DNA of 64,000 nucleotides from Myotis daubentonii (taxonomy: Eukaryota; Chordata; Mammalia; Chiroptera; Vespertilionidae): assembly GCF_963259705.1 (NCBI RefSeq), contig NC_081844.1:19887715-19951714 (forward strand). The letters run 5' to 3'. Both the position numbers and the translations under genes were made by a program. Below the pieces are notes generated by a model that was not told the origin of the DNA, did not search any database, and saw only the letters and a list, made by a program, of their open reading frames with translations. Shown here piece after piece: positions 1 to 48,804 of this stretch. Every line of letters starts with the position of its first letter. Position 1 is the stretch's first letter.

Positions 1-2
1 TG

Positions 3-37270
<37,268 letters not shown>

Positions 37271-37776
37271 GCGGGGCGCGCGGGCGGGCAGCACTGCGCC
37301 TGCGCGAAGCGGCGGGGCGGGCGCCTGCGTGCTGGGACCTTCCTGAGGGCGAGTCTGCGGGCTCCGCGCCGAAGACAGTGTGCGCCTGCGCCCTGGACTT
37401 AGCTTCCCACTGAGGAATTATGAATGGACGATGCCCCGCCCCCTCGGGAGGCCACGCCCTAGAGCGCGGGGAAGGAAAAAGCCACATTCCCCCCTTGCGG
37501 CCACGCCTGCCTCGCCTGCGGGGCCTATGGAGCTAGGATGGGAGAACCCCGCCCCTTATGGAGGAGGCCTGGTCCCCGGGCTCTGGTCCCCTGCCTCCTG
37601 TCCCAAGGAAAAGCCATAAGACGGGTCCCCAACCCCTGGGGCCCAAGACCAGTTGCCAAGTATGGAACTTTCGGCTCCCTCGAGGGGCAGGCCCGAGGCA
37701 AGGGGCAGGGCTTCCTGGAGCACCCCCTGGTGGTGTGGGGGCTGGAGGGGCTAGGATGGTGGACCCTTGTGCAAAA

Positions 37777-37782
37777 AATAAA
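37777..37782 (+). terminator. UNC13A: Proximal AATAAA poly(A) signal
   Basis: AATAAA about 507 bases after the stop codon, in tgcaaaaaataaacgg. A purine-rich stretch rather than a clear GU-rich element follows, so use is uncertain. Confidence 0.4.
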
Positions 37783-40197
37783 CGGGGAGAGAGAGGAGGA
37801 TGGAATTTCAAAAGCACATGCGCCCTCCGGCGCCCAAACCCTGGGGGCCCAGGGAAGGGCTCTGGGGCACCCGCATTTCCCTGTGGGTTTTTTCTCCTCT
37901 TTACCCCCCACATGCCCAGTCCTCATATCATAGAGTTCAACTCACTCATTTGACAGATGGCAGAAAGCGGCAAAGCGTTGTGAGGGACCCAGTGCCGGCC
38001 TTGTCCCCACTCCCTTTGGCCTGTGTGCCCCATCCGAGGGTGGACGGAGATGCCCCCACAGAGCTCCCCGTTGCTGCTAACCCCCCTCAGGGGACCTCCC
38101 CCAACCCTTACAAAGAATGGGGGTCTGGGCCAAGCCTCCTACTGCCCCCTCCCACCTCTGGTTGCCAAGAAAACCGCCTGCCCTCAGCCCTTTCTGCTAG
38201 GACCTCATGGGAGCTACCCTGAGAACTCGACCTCCTGCCAACAAAAAGTGAGGATTTGGGATTCTCTGGACCCAGCCCCCAGCCCGCTTCCCCTCCCAGA
38301 ATTCTCCAGACAGGAAAGAACAGAAGAGACTAGAAATTCTAGGGGTAAGGGGTGTGTGTTTGTGGGGAGGGGTGGGGGGGAGGGAGGCTCTCCAGCACCA
38401 GCCTGAGCACGTTGATTGGGAAATTTCCTCCCTCTTTTCCCAGAGAACTTACTCATCCCGCAAAACTCAGCACAAATATCTCCTCCTGTAGAAAATCATC
38501 ACTGTTCCCCCTCAGGACTCCCCACCCTTTGCCCTAGAAGCAGTGGGACTGGGGGTGTTGGTGACCGGCTCCGTCTTCTCCAGGCTGGGGTCTGAGGCCT
38601 CCCAAGGCCCACGCAGGCTGGTGGGCACAGGGATGACAACGAGGCATGCCTAGTTGAGTTATGTCTTGGGGCACATCTGTGTGTGCCCACGCATCCACAT
38701 GTGTGTCTGTCCATGACCATCCCTATCAACCTTCGCCTCCAACACAGATCTGGGCACACAGGAGTTGTTGGAGCCCGACTGTGGCTGAGGCACAAGACAG
38801 AGTGAAGAGGGGATGTGGGAGAGACGGGAGGAAACCAGGGAGTTGGAAGGGTTTGGAATCAGGAGCAACAAGGCTCAGAGAGGAGCAGGACTTGCCCCAA
38901 GGCCGCCCAGCGAGCTTGGAGGATCCCTCTAGGCTTCTGCCGCCTCACCGGGGGTGGCCAGGGTTCTTAGCCCTGACGGGGTTGCATTGGCCTTGCTTCA
39001 TGCCAAGATATGGCCCAAGTTTTCCATGGGTCAGGAAGACGATGAAGGAGCATGGGCCTCTGATGAGGTAGAGAGGTGGACAGGAGGGACATCTTGGGCA
39101 GAGCCAGTCCCCTCCCCAAGAGGGACAGACGCAGAGTGAGGACACAGACCAAGAGAAGGAGGGAGAGAGAAGGAAAGTCAGGAAAAAGAGATCATGCCCC
39201 AATGGGGACAGAGAGAGACCTTGAGATGGAGAGAGACTCAGAGAGGGGGAGCTGCAGAGACAGAGAGAGGAGAAAAGGCAACACTGGTGACCTGGAAGGA
39301 GAAGGGACCGACTCTGGCTCTCACCAGCCTCACCTAGGAGGGTTTACCTACAAGGAGGGGGTACCTGGCCATGTCCCCCAAACGCTCAGACTCAGGCACC
39401 AGAGCCTGAAACCTCACCATGCCCCCATCAGAGATGCAAAAAATACTTAACACCCAACTAGAAATCCTTGGGACCTCTCTGCTGGGACCTCAGAGACCTT
39501 TTTGTCCCCACCGTCCAGCCCCTGCACTGTCCATCTTGCAGATGGGGGCGCCGAGGGGCGGGACCGCAGGAGCATCCCAGAGTCACCCCAAACTCTGCCG
39601 TCTGGATGCAGGGGAAGGGGAGCTCTCTGGGGACTTGGTTTGTATCCAGACCCTGAACGTCCCCTGGACATGCTTTCCTAAGAATTGTCAAGGACCAAAG
39701 TCGTCTTCGCTGACACGTGTTGCTTTTCTCTTTGCCTTTTATTTTTTTTAAAAGAGAGAAATCCAGTTGATGGTGTTGAGTAAGACCTCCTCCCCCCCCA
39801 CCCCCACCCCCCGCCCCCCATCCCCTCACCCCTGCCCAGCCATAGTGACTCCAGGCTGGGTCACAGGTGTAGGATTCCCTGTGCATCCCGGCCACACAGG
39901 TGGGCGCAGGGGGTTCAGACCCACCCCTGGCCCCGCCCCTCAGACCCTGAAACCTGCCGGGGAGGTTTTCCTCTACGCGTCTCCTCTCAGCATGTAACTG
40001 CAAATGTGAACTCAAGACACTTTTAACTCCATCCTGTCGGTCTAGCATTGTCACAGATGCCCCCATTTCTCTGTAAATATGTGACTTGGAACAAATGTCT
40101 AAAACCCATGAAAAGTGGTCATGAATGCATGATGTGGAGATGTTTTGCACTATCCTGATTTTTTGGTCTCTGTAAAAATATTTTATTAACAGCAGAT

Positions 40198-40203
40198 ATT
40201 AAA
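40198..40203 (+). terminator. UNC13A: Distal ATTAAA poly(A) signal, probable UNC13A 3' end
   Basis: ATTAAA at the end of an AT-rich repeat-free stretch, followed by catggtgatggctctg, a possible G/U-rich downstream element. Confidence 0.45.
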
Positions 40204-40790
40204 AAAAGGAAAAGCACCCCCGCCTCGGACGCATGGTGATGGCTCTGCACTCCCAGAAACAGAAACGCGCGCGCAGCCTTTCCTATGGGCAGATGCCGTA
40301 GCAGCGCTGCCCACTTCACAGGGCAGGAACAGGGGTGGAGTCAGGATGCGAACCCCGGGCATTGGGCAGCTGTGGCCCTTAGCTCAAGCAAGTTAGAACA
40401 CCAAAGCCAGGGACACCTCCCCCCCCCACCCCCCAATTCAACCCAGAGCCCCATGTTTGGGATTTTGTTTTGTTTTGATGTAGCAGGTGAGAATCTCATT
40501 TTATTTAATTAATCTCATTTTATTTGTTTTGTTTTATTTCTTTAATCTCAAAGAACAGAAACTTCCTTTTTCTACAGCTAAACCGAATTTCTGCTTTGAG
40601 CCTTCATCTCATCAGGGAGCAGAAACGGAGTCTCATTCAGCTCAGATTCCCTCGGTAAATTCAGGGACCCCCCCTCCTAAGATCTGGGCTACTTCTGTGT
40701 CTGAGTGGCCAGAGCCCGGCCATGGGGTTCACCATCGGGAATGGGTTTCATGAATGCTTTTAGTTGCAAATAAAATTTTAAAAAGGGCTA

Positions 40791-41045
40791 GCCCTAGCCG
40801 GTTTGGCTCAGTGGATAGAGTGTCAGCCTGTGGATTGAAGGGTCCTGGGTACAATTCCGGTCAAGGGCACGTACCTCAGTTGCAGTCTCCACCTGGCCCA
40901 GGCCCTGGTCGGGGTGCATGCAGGAGGCAACCAATCGATGTGTTTCTCTCACATCAATATTTCTCCCCCTTCTTTCCCTCTCTCTTCCACTCTCTGTAAA
41001 AATCAATGGGAAAAATATCAGGTGAGGATTTAAAAAAGAAAAGAA
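40791..41045 (+). mobile_element. Ves SINE
   Basis: Head gccctagccggtttggctca; tail ggaaaaatatcaggtgagga. Confidence 0.9.
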
Positions 41046-41084
41046 AAGGGGGGGTGCCTAAAAGTGGAACAAAGAGTGGCTAAA

Positions 41085-41860
41085 CCGTAGGGGTTACCCA
41101 TAGCTCCGCCATTCCACCCCCAAGACTTGCACGTGGGCAACAAGACGGAAAGCACCGTATGCGGTCTTTTCCCACGGGGATGTTATGCAGCTATAAACGT
41201 GGATGAACCACAGCTGTCTGCATGGTGTCGAAAGGGCCAGTCTGCCGGGGGCCCCGAGTGTCCCCAAACATCCTTGGTGGCAGTGCCAGACTGAAGATCT
41301 TATCTCTGCCCCAAGACCCAGCAGTTTCCATAGCAACACAGGTGGGCTATGCAGCATTGGGTAACTGCTCACTCCCTGATGGGGGAGCTGGCTTGTTTGC
41401 TGCTTGCTACAAGCCATGCTCAGCCTTTGGCCCTGTGTCCCTCAGTACGTGGGGTCCATCATGTCACCCATGGGGCTCGAAGACCGAGGAGCATGCTGCT
41501 TGCTGTGCTGTGAGAAGCGTTCATTTGCAACTACAAGCATCTTGCTCCGATCCTCTGAGTCTCAGAGCTGCACCTCTGGAGGGGGAACAGGCGTACTTCT
41601 GCCATTCTCCATGGGTAAGGTTTTTCTCTGACAAATGACACGAGTGAATCTTAGAAATGTGACGCTGAGTGAGAGGCATCGGAAAACATGACACCACATT
41701 TGTAAAGCTCAAAGACTCGCTATACATATTTATACCCACAAATACACCCACAGAGAGAAAACTTAATGACACATAAATGTGATTAATAAAAAACAATAAG
41801 CATGGAACTAAGGATTAAAAAATGGAGGACTCCACTCCAGACCCATCAGGATAGCTACTA
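41085..41860 (+). mobile_element. L1-like fragments with an unassigned middle
   Basis: 41150-41225 (atgcagctataaacgtggat) and 41625-41780 (gagtgaatcttagaaatgtg) look like L1 3' sequence. 41230-41600 is not recognised. Confidence 0.45.
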
Positions 41861-41883
41861 TTTTTTTAAAAAAGTGTTAGGAA

Positions 41884-42110
41884 GGCCCAGCCGGTGTGGC
41901 TCAGTGGTTGAGCGTCAACTTATGAACCAGGAGGTCACGGTTGGATTCCCAGTCAGGGCACATGCCCGGGTTGCAGGTTGGATCCCCAGTAGGGGGCGTG
42001 CAGGAGACAGCCAGTGGATGATTCTCTCTCATCATTGATGTTTCTATCTCTCCCTCTGCCTTCCTTGCTCTGAAATCAATTACATATTAAAATCAAAAAC
42101 ATTAAAAAAA
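41884..42110 (+). mobile_element. Ves SINE
   Basis: Head ggcccagccggtgtggctca; tail attacatattaaaatc plus A run. Lies between L1 fragments. Confidence 0.9.
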
Positions 42111-42990
42111 AAGTGCTAGCAAGGATGTGGAGAAATTGGAACCCTTGTGAACTGTACGTGGGAATGTAAAATGGTGCAGCTGCTGTGGAAAACAGTATGG
42201 AGGTTCCTCAAAAAATGTAAAAAAAGAATTACCATGTGACCCAGCAATTCTACTTCTGGATATATGTATCTGGAAAAAAAAAATGAAAGCAGCGTCTCAA
42301 TAACATACTTGCACACCCATGTGCGTAGCAGCATTAGTCACACTAGCCAAAAGATGACCCTAGCCGAAACCGGTTTGGCTCAGTGGATAGAGTGTCGGCC
42401 TGCAGACTGAACAGTCCCAGGTTCAAGGGCACATGCCCAGGTTGTGGGCTCAATCCCTAGTGGGGTCATGAAGGAGGCAGCAGATCCATAATTCTCTCTC
42501 ATCGTGGATGTTTATCTCTTTATCCCTCTCCCTTCCTCTCTGAAATCAATTTAAAAAATGTATAAAAAAAGATGGAAGCAACCCGAGTGTCCACTGACGA
42601 ATGGAAAAACAACATAGTCCATCCATACGATGAAATATTAATCCGCCTTAAAAAGAAAGGACATGCTGACCTGCTACAGCGTGGTGAGCATTGAGGACAT
42701 GGTGCTGAGCTGAATAAACAAGCCACAAAAAGACAAATACTGTGTGACCCCACTTACATAAGGTCCCCAGAGGAGTCAAGGTTCACAGAGACAGAAAGTG
42801 GGATGCGTGGGTGCCAGGGGCTGGGGGAGGGGAATGTGAAGTTAGTGTTTAATGGGGACAGAGTTTCAGTTTGGGAAGATGAAAACGTTCTGGAAACGGA
42901 TAGAGCTAACGGTGGGACAACGTAAATGTATGCCATGAGGTGGTACGCTTGAACGTGGCTAATTTTATCTGAATTTCACTCCAAGTTAGA
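42111..42990 (+). mobile_element. L1 3' end, split by a Ves SINE
   Basis: Characteristic L1 text: ggatgtggagaaattggaac, accatgtgacccagcaattc, ggtgccaggggctgggggag. Interrupted at 42357-42571. No open frame remains. Confidence 0.8.
42357..42571 (+). mobile_element. Ves SINE, box B partly deleted
   Basis: Head with gccgaaaccggtttggctca. The GGTTCGATTCCGGTCAAGGG region is shortened to ggttcaagggc. Inserted in an L1. Confidence 0.9.
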
Positions 42991-42995
42991 AAACA

Positions 42996-43050
42996 ACAAA
43001 CATAGGTGGCTGGCCAGATTTGGTCCATGGACCATTGTTTGCCCACTCCT
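42996..43050 (+). mobile_element. Fragment of hAT-like terminus
   Basis: tggccagatttggtccatgg...tttgcccactcct resembles old hAT ends. Only about 55 bp, with no duplication visible. Confidence 0.3.
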
Positions 43051-43710
43051 TGACCGAATAATTCTTCTTCAACTTCCCCTCCTCACTGTTCCCATCCTTA
43101 GGCAAACTCTAGCACCACCCTCATGCTCACTCCACCCTCCACTCACACCGGAACCCTCAGCCTCACCCTCTCCTCGCCCTCTCATCCCCTCCATCTACCC
43201 TAATCTCTCCCCCGTTTATCCATTGCCTTTTCACCGCGTCACCTGCCAACATAGCAGGGTCACCCAGGCAATGTCTACGAGATGTACCTTCGGTTTCCTG
43301 GGGGGTTGAACACAATGATGTGGTTCATGGCCTCTGTGAGATTACATTTCATTACATAACTTACTGCATTGCATGTAATTACTCTGCTCCTAATCCTGCA
43401 CTTACACATCATAGTTTCCGTGACTATGCCCCCTGCAATTACACAATCACCCTCGCCAGCCCATGCGGTACGGTAATTAACGAGAAGGAAGTTGTGGGTA
43501 GACAGCAGCACCTGCCCCGCCCACCCCCTTCCCGCAGAGGCTGCAAAGCTGCTGCCACGCTCTCAGGCTCCCGTGTTGCTGGGCGCCTGTTGGGGTCCAG
43601 CAGCCGGAGGCACCAGTGGGACTTCAGATGGAAGAAGGAACTGCTATCTTGGTTTTTCCTCCTCTTCGCTCTGTCGGCAGCCAACGCTGGCGGGCTCTGA
43701 AAGCAGGCGT
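43051..43710. other. Intergenic, unrecognised
   Basis: Repeat-poor relative to its neighbours; no gene or known repeat recognised. Confidence 0.5.
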
Positions 43711-43905
43711 GCTGGCCCGTGTGGCTCCATGATTGAACATCAACCCATGAACCAGGTCACAGGTGGATTCCCTGGTCAAGGCATATGCCCGAGTTACGGG
43801 CTCGGTCCCCAGCAGGGGGCGTGTGGGAGGCAGCCAATCGATGATTCTCATCACTGATGTTTCTATCTCTCTAAAAATAAAAAAATCAATAAAAACGTTT
43901 TTTAA
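43711..43905 (+). mobile_element. Ves SINE
   Basis: Head gctggcccgtgtggctccat; tail aaaaatcaataaaaacg. The next SINE follows directly. Confidence 0.87.
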
Positions 43906-43908
43906 ACT

Positions 43909-44090
43909 GCCCTGGCCGGGGTTCTCAGTGGTTAGAGTGTTGGCCCAGGCACCAAAGGGTTGCAGGTTCGATCCCTGGCCCTGGTTGGGGTGTGTGCAGG
44001 AGGCAACCAATCAATGTGTCTCTCTCATATCAATGTTTCTCTCTCCCCCCTTCACTCTCTCTAAAAATCAATGGGAAAAATATCCTCTGA
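43909..44090 (+). mobile_element. Ves SINE, tandem with the previous one
   Basis: Head ccctggccggggttctcagt; tail aaatcaatgggaaaaatatc, then a GA/GGAA tract. Confidence 0.87.
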
Positions 44091-44094
44091 TGAT

Positions 44095-44130
44095 GAGAGA
44101 AAGAGAGAAAGAGAGGGAGGGAGGGAGGGA

Positions 44131-44180
<50 letters not shown>

Positions 44181-44249
44181 GGAAAGAAGGAAGGAAGGAA
44201 GGAAGGAAGGAAGGAAGGAAGGAAGGAAGGAAGGAAGGAAGGAAGGAGA
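44095..44249. repeat. 155-bp purine tract, (GA)n then (GGAA)n
   Basis: Uninterrupted A/G run grown from the tail of a Ves SINE. Confidence 0.95.
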
Positions 44250-44423
44250 CAGTTGTGGATCCTATTTCTTAATCACAGATATGGGGTCTGTGCCCGAAGT
44301 TGGAGGTTTCAAGGACCCCCCTGACTTCCTGTCTTCTGTGATTGTTGAGGGACTCAGTTCCCTGGGTGAGCCAGTTCTGCAAAATCATTCCTACAGGACC
44401 AGCGGGGTCCTGCCCTTCTGCAC

Positions 44424-44476
44424 CAGAATTTGGCAAACAATGGCCCCTGGACCACATCTGGCTCACTGACTGTTTT
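44424..44476 (+). mobile_element. Fragment of hAT-like terminus
   Basis: tttggcaaacaatggcccct followed by catctggctcactgactg resembles an old Charlie-type end, interrupted by the adjacent Ves SINE. Confidence 0.35.
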
Positions 44477-44479
44477 TAT

Positions 44480-44583
44480 CAATGAGCCTGCAACTGAGGT
44501 ATATGCTCTGGACCAGGAATCGAACCCAAGACCCTTTGGTGCAAAGCCCGACACCCCAATCAGCGAGCCCTGCCGGCCAGGGC
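44480..44583 (-). mobile_element. Ves SINE, head only
   Basis: Reverse-strand head (gagccctgccggccagggc) with box B; lacks the TC tract and tail. Confidence 0.8.
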
Positions 44584-44589
44584 TGTGGC

Positions 44590-45205
44590 TGTTACTGTAA
44601 TGGCAAAAGGAACTTCGCACATGGGATTAAGTGAAGGATTTTGAGACGACAGGGAGATTATTCTGGATTATTTGAGTGGGTCCTAAATGTAGTCAACCGC
44701 AAGGGTCCTTACGAGAGGAACCGGAGAAGCCAGGTGAAGTGGATGTGATGAGGGAAGCAAGAGGTTCGCGTGGTGCAGGAAGGGCTCACAGGCCCAGGAA
44801 GCCAACAGTCTCAGAAGCCGGAAAAGGCAAGAACACGTTCTCCCCCTGGATCCTCCCAAGGAACCAGCCCCGCTGACACTTTGCAGCCCGTGCAACTGAC
44901 TTCAGACTCCTGGCCTCCAGAACGACATGAGAATAAATGTGCGTTGTTTTATCACTTATTTTTAAAATCCTTGCCTGAGGACATGCTTAGAGAGAGGAAG
45001 GGAGGGAGAGAGAAACAGATCGATGTGAGAGGGAAACATCGATTGGCTGCCTTCCGAACACTCTGACCGCAGCCCAGATAATCGAACCAGCAACCCTTCA
45101 GCACATAGGACGGCACTCAACCACCTGAGCCACTTCAGTGGGGCAATGTGTGTTAAGTCACTAAGTCCGTGGAAACTTGTTACTGCAACCACAGCAAGCG
45201 GAGAC
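44590..45205 (+). mobile_element. LTR-like ancient repeat, split by a Ves SINE
   Basis: taatggcaaaaggaacttcg, attattctggattatttgag, cctggcctccagaacgacat, then (after the SINE) gttaagtcactaagtccgtg. Looks like an MLT-class LTR; subfamily not assigned. Confidence 0.5.
44966..45144 (-). mobile_element. Ves SINE
   Basis: Reverse-strand copy between gaggacatgcttagagag and ccacttcagtggggc. Splits an older LTR-like sequence. Confidence 0.83.
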
Positions 45206-45279
45206 AATGAGCTGATGGGCCAACTGAAGGCTTTTTCCATGAACATGAATCACTTTTCAATTAAAAGTTACATTAAAAC

Positions 45280-45283
<4 letters not shown>

Positions 45284-45337
<54 letters not shown>
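45284..45337. repeat. (CA)n microsatellite
   Basis: Pure CA run just upstream of a Ves SINE. Confidence 0.97.
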
Positions 45338-45338
<1 letters not shown>

Positions 45339-45340
45339 TA

Positions 45341-45490
45341 TCCTGGCCGGTGTGGCTTTGTTGGTTGGGCATTGTCCTGTGCACCAAAAGGTTACTGGTT
45401 CAATTCCCAGCCAGGCATATGCCCTGGTTGTGAGCTAATTGATGTTTCTCTCCCTCTCCCTTCACTCTCTCTCTAAAAAGCAATAGAAAC
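45341..45490 (+). mobile_element. Ves SINE with internal deletion
   Basis: Head tcctggccggtgtggctttg; the central body is shortened. Follows a CA repeat. Confidence 0.82.
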
Positions 45491-45784
45491 GTCTAAAACA
45501 CTATCTATAGGAACCATTACAGAAGGAATGATCGGCTCTCCTGGAGGGTAAGAGAAAAGGAAAGATCTCAGTTAGATAATTGGATGCGAGGGTGGGGCAT
45601 TCAGAATGAAATTCAGATCCCCAGGCACTGCCCACAAGCTTCTAAAATAACCCCTTCGATCTGGAGGCAGAGCCTGAGATTCTATATTTTAATCGGAGAC
45701 ATTTTGCAGGGAAGAAAAAACAAACCCACTGCGTGCCACAAAGACCCTCTAGGCTCATGTCCCCAAGAGGCCGAATGGTATTGG

Positions 45785-45985
45785 GCGCAGAGTCTCAATC
45801 CTGGCGTGGGGGGCTTGGGGAGCCCCATCACTCTTTGTTCTGGGGCTGCTTTGGCCCTACAGGATGTTTAGCTGCATCTCTAGCTTCTGTCCGTCCACTG
45901 GACACCAATAGCGTGATCACCAGGAATGTCTCCATCAGCCAATGTCCCCGAGGAGCCATATCACTCCCAACTGAGACCCACTGGA
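45785..45985 (+). mobile_element. MER20-like hAT remnant
   Basis: gctttggccctacaggatgt, ttagctgcatctctagcttc and ggaatgtctccatcagccaa match the remembered MER20 body. A MER5-like piece may precede it at 45595-45700. Confidence 0.6.
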
Positions 45986-46011
45986 TTCACATACGATCTG
46001 AAAACATGTAA

Positions 46012-46435
46012 CTGTAACAGGTGAGAAGGGATTCCAACGTCCCCTAAGAGGGGACTGGTTACTAAACTCGGATCAGCCTCCTGGATGAAGGGTGAGGAGT
46101 TAACAAGAACATAACTCCGCTGGCCGCTACTGAAGCTCAGAGTGCAGCTTTGTTAGCCCAGGGATTCCAGCTGTTACCACTTACCCAACTGAAATCCAAA
46201 CCCCAGCAGCAGAGGTATCACACGATGCTGTCCACTGCGCGCTGTGATGTTCTCCAGCCGGAATGGCCCTCCCTCCACAGAACGGCGTATGTTACAACCA
46301 AAAAGAACCGGTAGAACAGCGTAGATCAGGTCCACAATGTGTTAAACTTTAATAAAAGAAAATTGATCCCATGTTTATGAAATAAAAATGTGTTGGATGG
46401 GGGAAAAGAAAGCAGGTTGGAGTAGAGTGTATGTA
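46012..46435. other. Intergenic, unrecognised
   Basis: Between the MER20-like element and a Ves SINE; no feature supported. Confidence 0.5.
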
Positions 46436-46451
46436 ACATGATCCTCTTTTT

Positions 46452-46661
46452 TGTTATTGTTTAAAATGTTTTTATTGATTTCAGAGAGAGAAAGGGAGAG
46501 GCAGAGACAGAAGCATTAATGAGAGAACCATCGATAGATCAGCTGCCTCCCACACGCCCCACACTGGGGATTGAGCGTGAAACCCGGGGCACGTGCCCTG
46601 ACCAGGAATCGAACCGTGACCTCCTGGTTCATGCTCAACCACTGAGCCACACCAGCCCGGC
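46452..46661 (-). mobile_element. Ves SINE with 16-bp target duplication
   Basis: ACATGATCCTCTTTTT at 46436-46451 and 46662-46677. Confidence 0.93.
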
Positions 46662-46677
46662 ACATGATCCTCTTTTT

Positions 46678-47285
46678 AAAAATGTGTATAGATATGCTCC
46701 AGGCAGGTGGATAAGGCTAGGTTTTTTTTACCAAAATGTTCTCTGAGGATGACTTAGTTTTGCTTTTTTAGTTTGCTTAGTTGCACCCTAAGGACTTAGG
46801 GATCTGAGAACCCTGAACTATTTGACACAGAAAACCCAAATCCCTGGGTGGGACCCCCGAGGCCCCTGCTCCCGGCCATGTCCCCGAGGCCCCCAGGTGC
46901 CCACTGCCCGCTGGCGCCTCCTGCAGCCACTTCCTCCCCGTCTCGTGTCCCACCTCCATCGGGGCTTCCTGCGGGACCTCCGGGATACCAAACCCCCATC
47001 TTAGAGTCCGTTTTCTGGGGACTCCCAACCATGAAAGTCCTGCTCCACAGCCTGTCTACTGAAACAACCCTGCAGCTGACCCCACAGGATGGAGTGAGCT
47101 TGGCCATCTGCCCCTGGGCTATTTTAGGGGGTGCTTCACGGGACAGGCTGGGCCACAGGGCTCTCCCTGCCCCCTCACCCACACTCACGCCCCCCTCAGC
47201 CCCTCTCCGGCACTGGGTGCATCCCACACCTTGGCCAGCAACGGGCGAGGGGACTGGGTGTGGTGTGTTGGCAGTGAACGCCGCC
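46678..47285. other. Intergenic, unrecognised
   Basis: 46840-47280 is C-rich with open frames on both strands, but without splice or conservation evidence I do not call a gene. Confidence 0.5.
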
Positions 47286-47460
47286 CTGGCCTGGTGACTC
47301 GGTTGGTTGGAGCATCGTCCCCGTCCCAGACGCCGAAAAGGCAGTGGGTTCATTCCCAGTCAGGGCACATGTGGGAGGCAACCCATCAATGTTTTCTGTT
47401 CTCTCTCTCCCTCCCGTCCCCTCTCCCTCAATAAACGTATCCTCAGGTGAGGATTAAAAA
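47286..47460 (+). mobile_element. Ves SINE with internal deletion
   Basis: Head cctggcctggtgactcggtt; tail aaacgtatcctcaggtgagg. Adjoins the probable COLGALT1 poly(A) site. Confidence 0.82.
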
Positions 47461-47500
47461 AAAAGAGAACACAGACTTACGTGAAAACCATCCAGGACCG

Positions 47501-47506
47501 TTTAAT
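47501..47506 (-). terminator. COLGALT1: COLGALT1 poly(A) signal ATTAAA
   Basis: On the + strand TTTAAT. The cleavage site would be near 47480. Just beyond it (lower coordinates) a Ves SINE begins. Confidence 0.45.
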
Positions 47507-47959
47507 AAAAAAATAAGCAAGTTATCCAGGATCCGACCCAGCAAGCAGTGTCCATCCGGAGAGGGGAGCACCGCTGGCCGGCTCTGACATTCACTTCCGG
47601 CTGAAGGCACAGCAAGCCCTCCAGCCTGGGCCGGGGAACATACTGCCCAAGTGCAGACAGCACCCCAGTGCCCTGAGCCCCCCAAAGGCTTAGACAGAGG
47701 AACCCCACTGAGCAGGCGGACACACCTGAGACGCAGGCCTGGGAGGTCAAGCCAACAGCACCAGGAGCAGGCGGGAGACCCAGCCCCTTCCTCACCCCGC
47801 CCCCTCCGGGGGGGCTGGCGCAGGAACCTGCAAGCGGCCATGTGGTTACTGGGGCCTGCAGAAGCCCCTGGTGAGAGAAGTCACCCTCCCTCCGGGGTGG
47901 TGACCTGCACGTAGCTCAGGTGACTAGGGGATGGATAAGGACTCAAACTCAACCCTTCG

Positions 47960-48680
47960 CTAACCCCACTGGGCGTCCACAAGGCCTGGTACACAGTAGG
48001 CACTCAATAAATGCCTAAGGCATGAAATGAAAGGACTCTCTTTGTTCATCTCTGGGGCCCAGCACACATGTGGGAAATCAAATGTAGTGACTGAACAAGG
48101 GTTATACTGTTTTGTATCACGGATGTCTAGCGCACACAGTAGGTGCTCTTCAGGTGAGTGGGGGAGAAGCCAATTAAAGAGTGAAAAGCACCTTGTTCAT
48201 CTCCATGCCTAGCACCCAGCTCAGCTTCTGGCGCACAGCAGACACTCAATAACAGCACGGAGTTGATAAGAACTTTTGTGTCTCAAGTACCAGGCACACA
48301 GTAGGTGCCTGATGTGTGTTTGAATAAATGAAAGTGTCTTAATTAACTCAATATTCCCAGAGCCTGAAATGGTGCCCAACCGTCAGTAGGCACTCAATAA
48401 ATACTTAAATTAATCTTTAAAAAATGAATGTGTATCACTAGTGCCTGATTCTTGCGGGGGGGGGGGGGGGAGCGTCAATAAATGCTTGATGACTGAATCA
48501 TCACTGAGGAAATTATTATGCCTCATTCACGGCCATCACCCACGAACCTGGTACATAGTCGATGCTTAAGAAATGCCAGGCACGTGGAGAGGAACGATGG
48601 CTTGTTCCCACCCAGTCTCCCAGTGCAAAACACTATGCCTGGCATACAGTAGGCACTCCATTAATGCTGCCTGTGTGTAC
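47960..48680 (+). repeat. Tandem array of L2 3'-tail units
   Basis: About nine diverged units of 70-85 bp, each resembling the L2 end (ttgttcatctct...agcacacagtaggtgctcaataaatg). Successive tails at about 48000, 48080, 48140, 48240, 48305, 48395, 48480, 48560 and 48650. Lies antisense in the COLGALT1 3'UTR. Confidence 0.75.
48456..48471. repeat. Poly(G) run
   Basis: Mononucleotide G run inside the L2-tail array. Confidence 0.9.
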
Positions 48681-48804
48681 AAGATTGCTGAGCAAGAGCT
48701 GGCTGGCCACCGCCCTGCATGGAGAGCCCTCCCAGGCCTGCCAGGGTCCGCAGGGGCCCTGCTGTCCCCAGCAGGCACACGGAGGCTGCTGTGGCCACTG
48801 CCCC

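Larger units (their letters stand above)
37271..40215 (+). other. UNC13A: UNC13A 3'UTR (probable extent)
   Basis: No interspersed repeat is obvious between the stop codon and about 40.2 kb, unlike the repeat-dense DNA beyond. The stretch 40060-40200 is AT-rich (TGTAAATATGTGACTTGG and AAAATATTTTATTAACAGC) and ends in ATTAAA. Inference: a long 3'UTR of about 2.9 kb, with a proximal AATAAA possibly used for a short form. The first 500 bases are very GC-rich. Confidence 0.55.
47480..48804 (-). other. COLGALT1: COLGALT1 3'UTR (probable)
   Basis: From the stop codon down to a minus-strand ATTAAA at 47506-47501. Reading minus, the end has an AT-rich stretch (GCTTATTTTTTTATTAAA). The UTR includes an antisense tandem array of L2 tails. 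The extent is inferred. Confidence 0.5.

Noticed and set aside
37525..37953. Several 126-133-residue frames on both strands after the UNC13A stop codon
   Set aside because: GC-rich 3'UTR keeps frames open by composition. No start context, splice sites or homology that I recognise.
46796..47353. Overlapping 185- and 149-residue frames in the intergenic gap
   Set aside because: C-rich composition gives open frames on both strands; no exon structure or known family.
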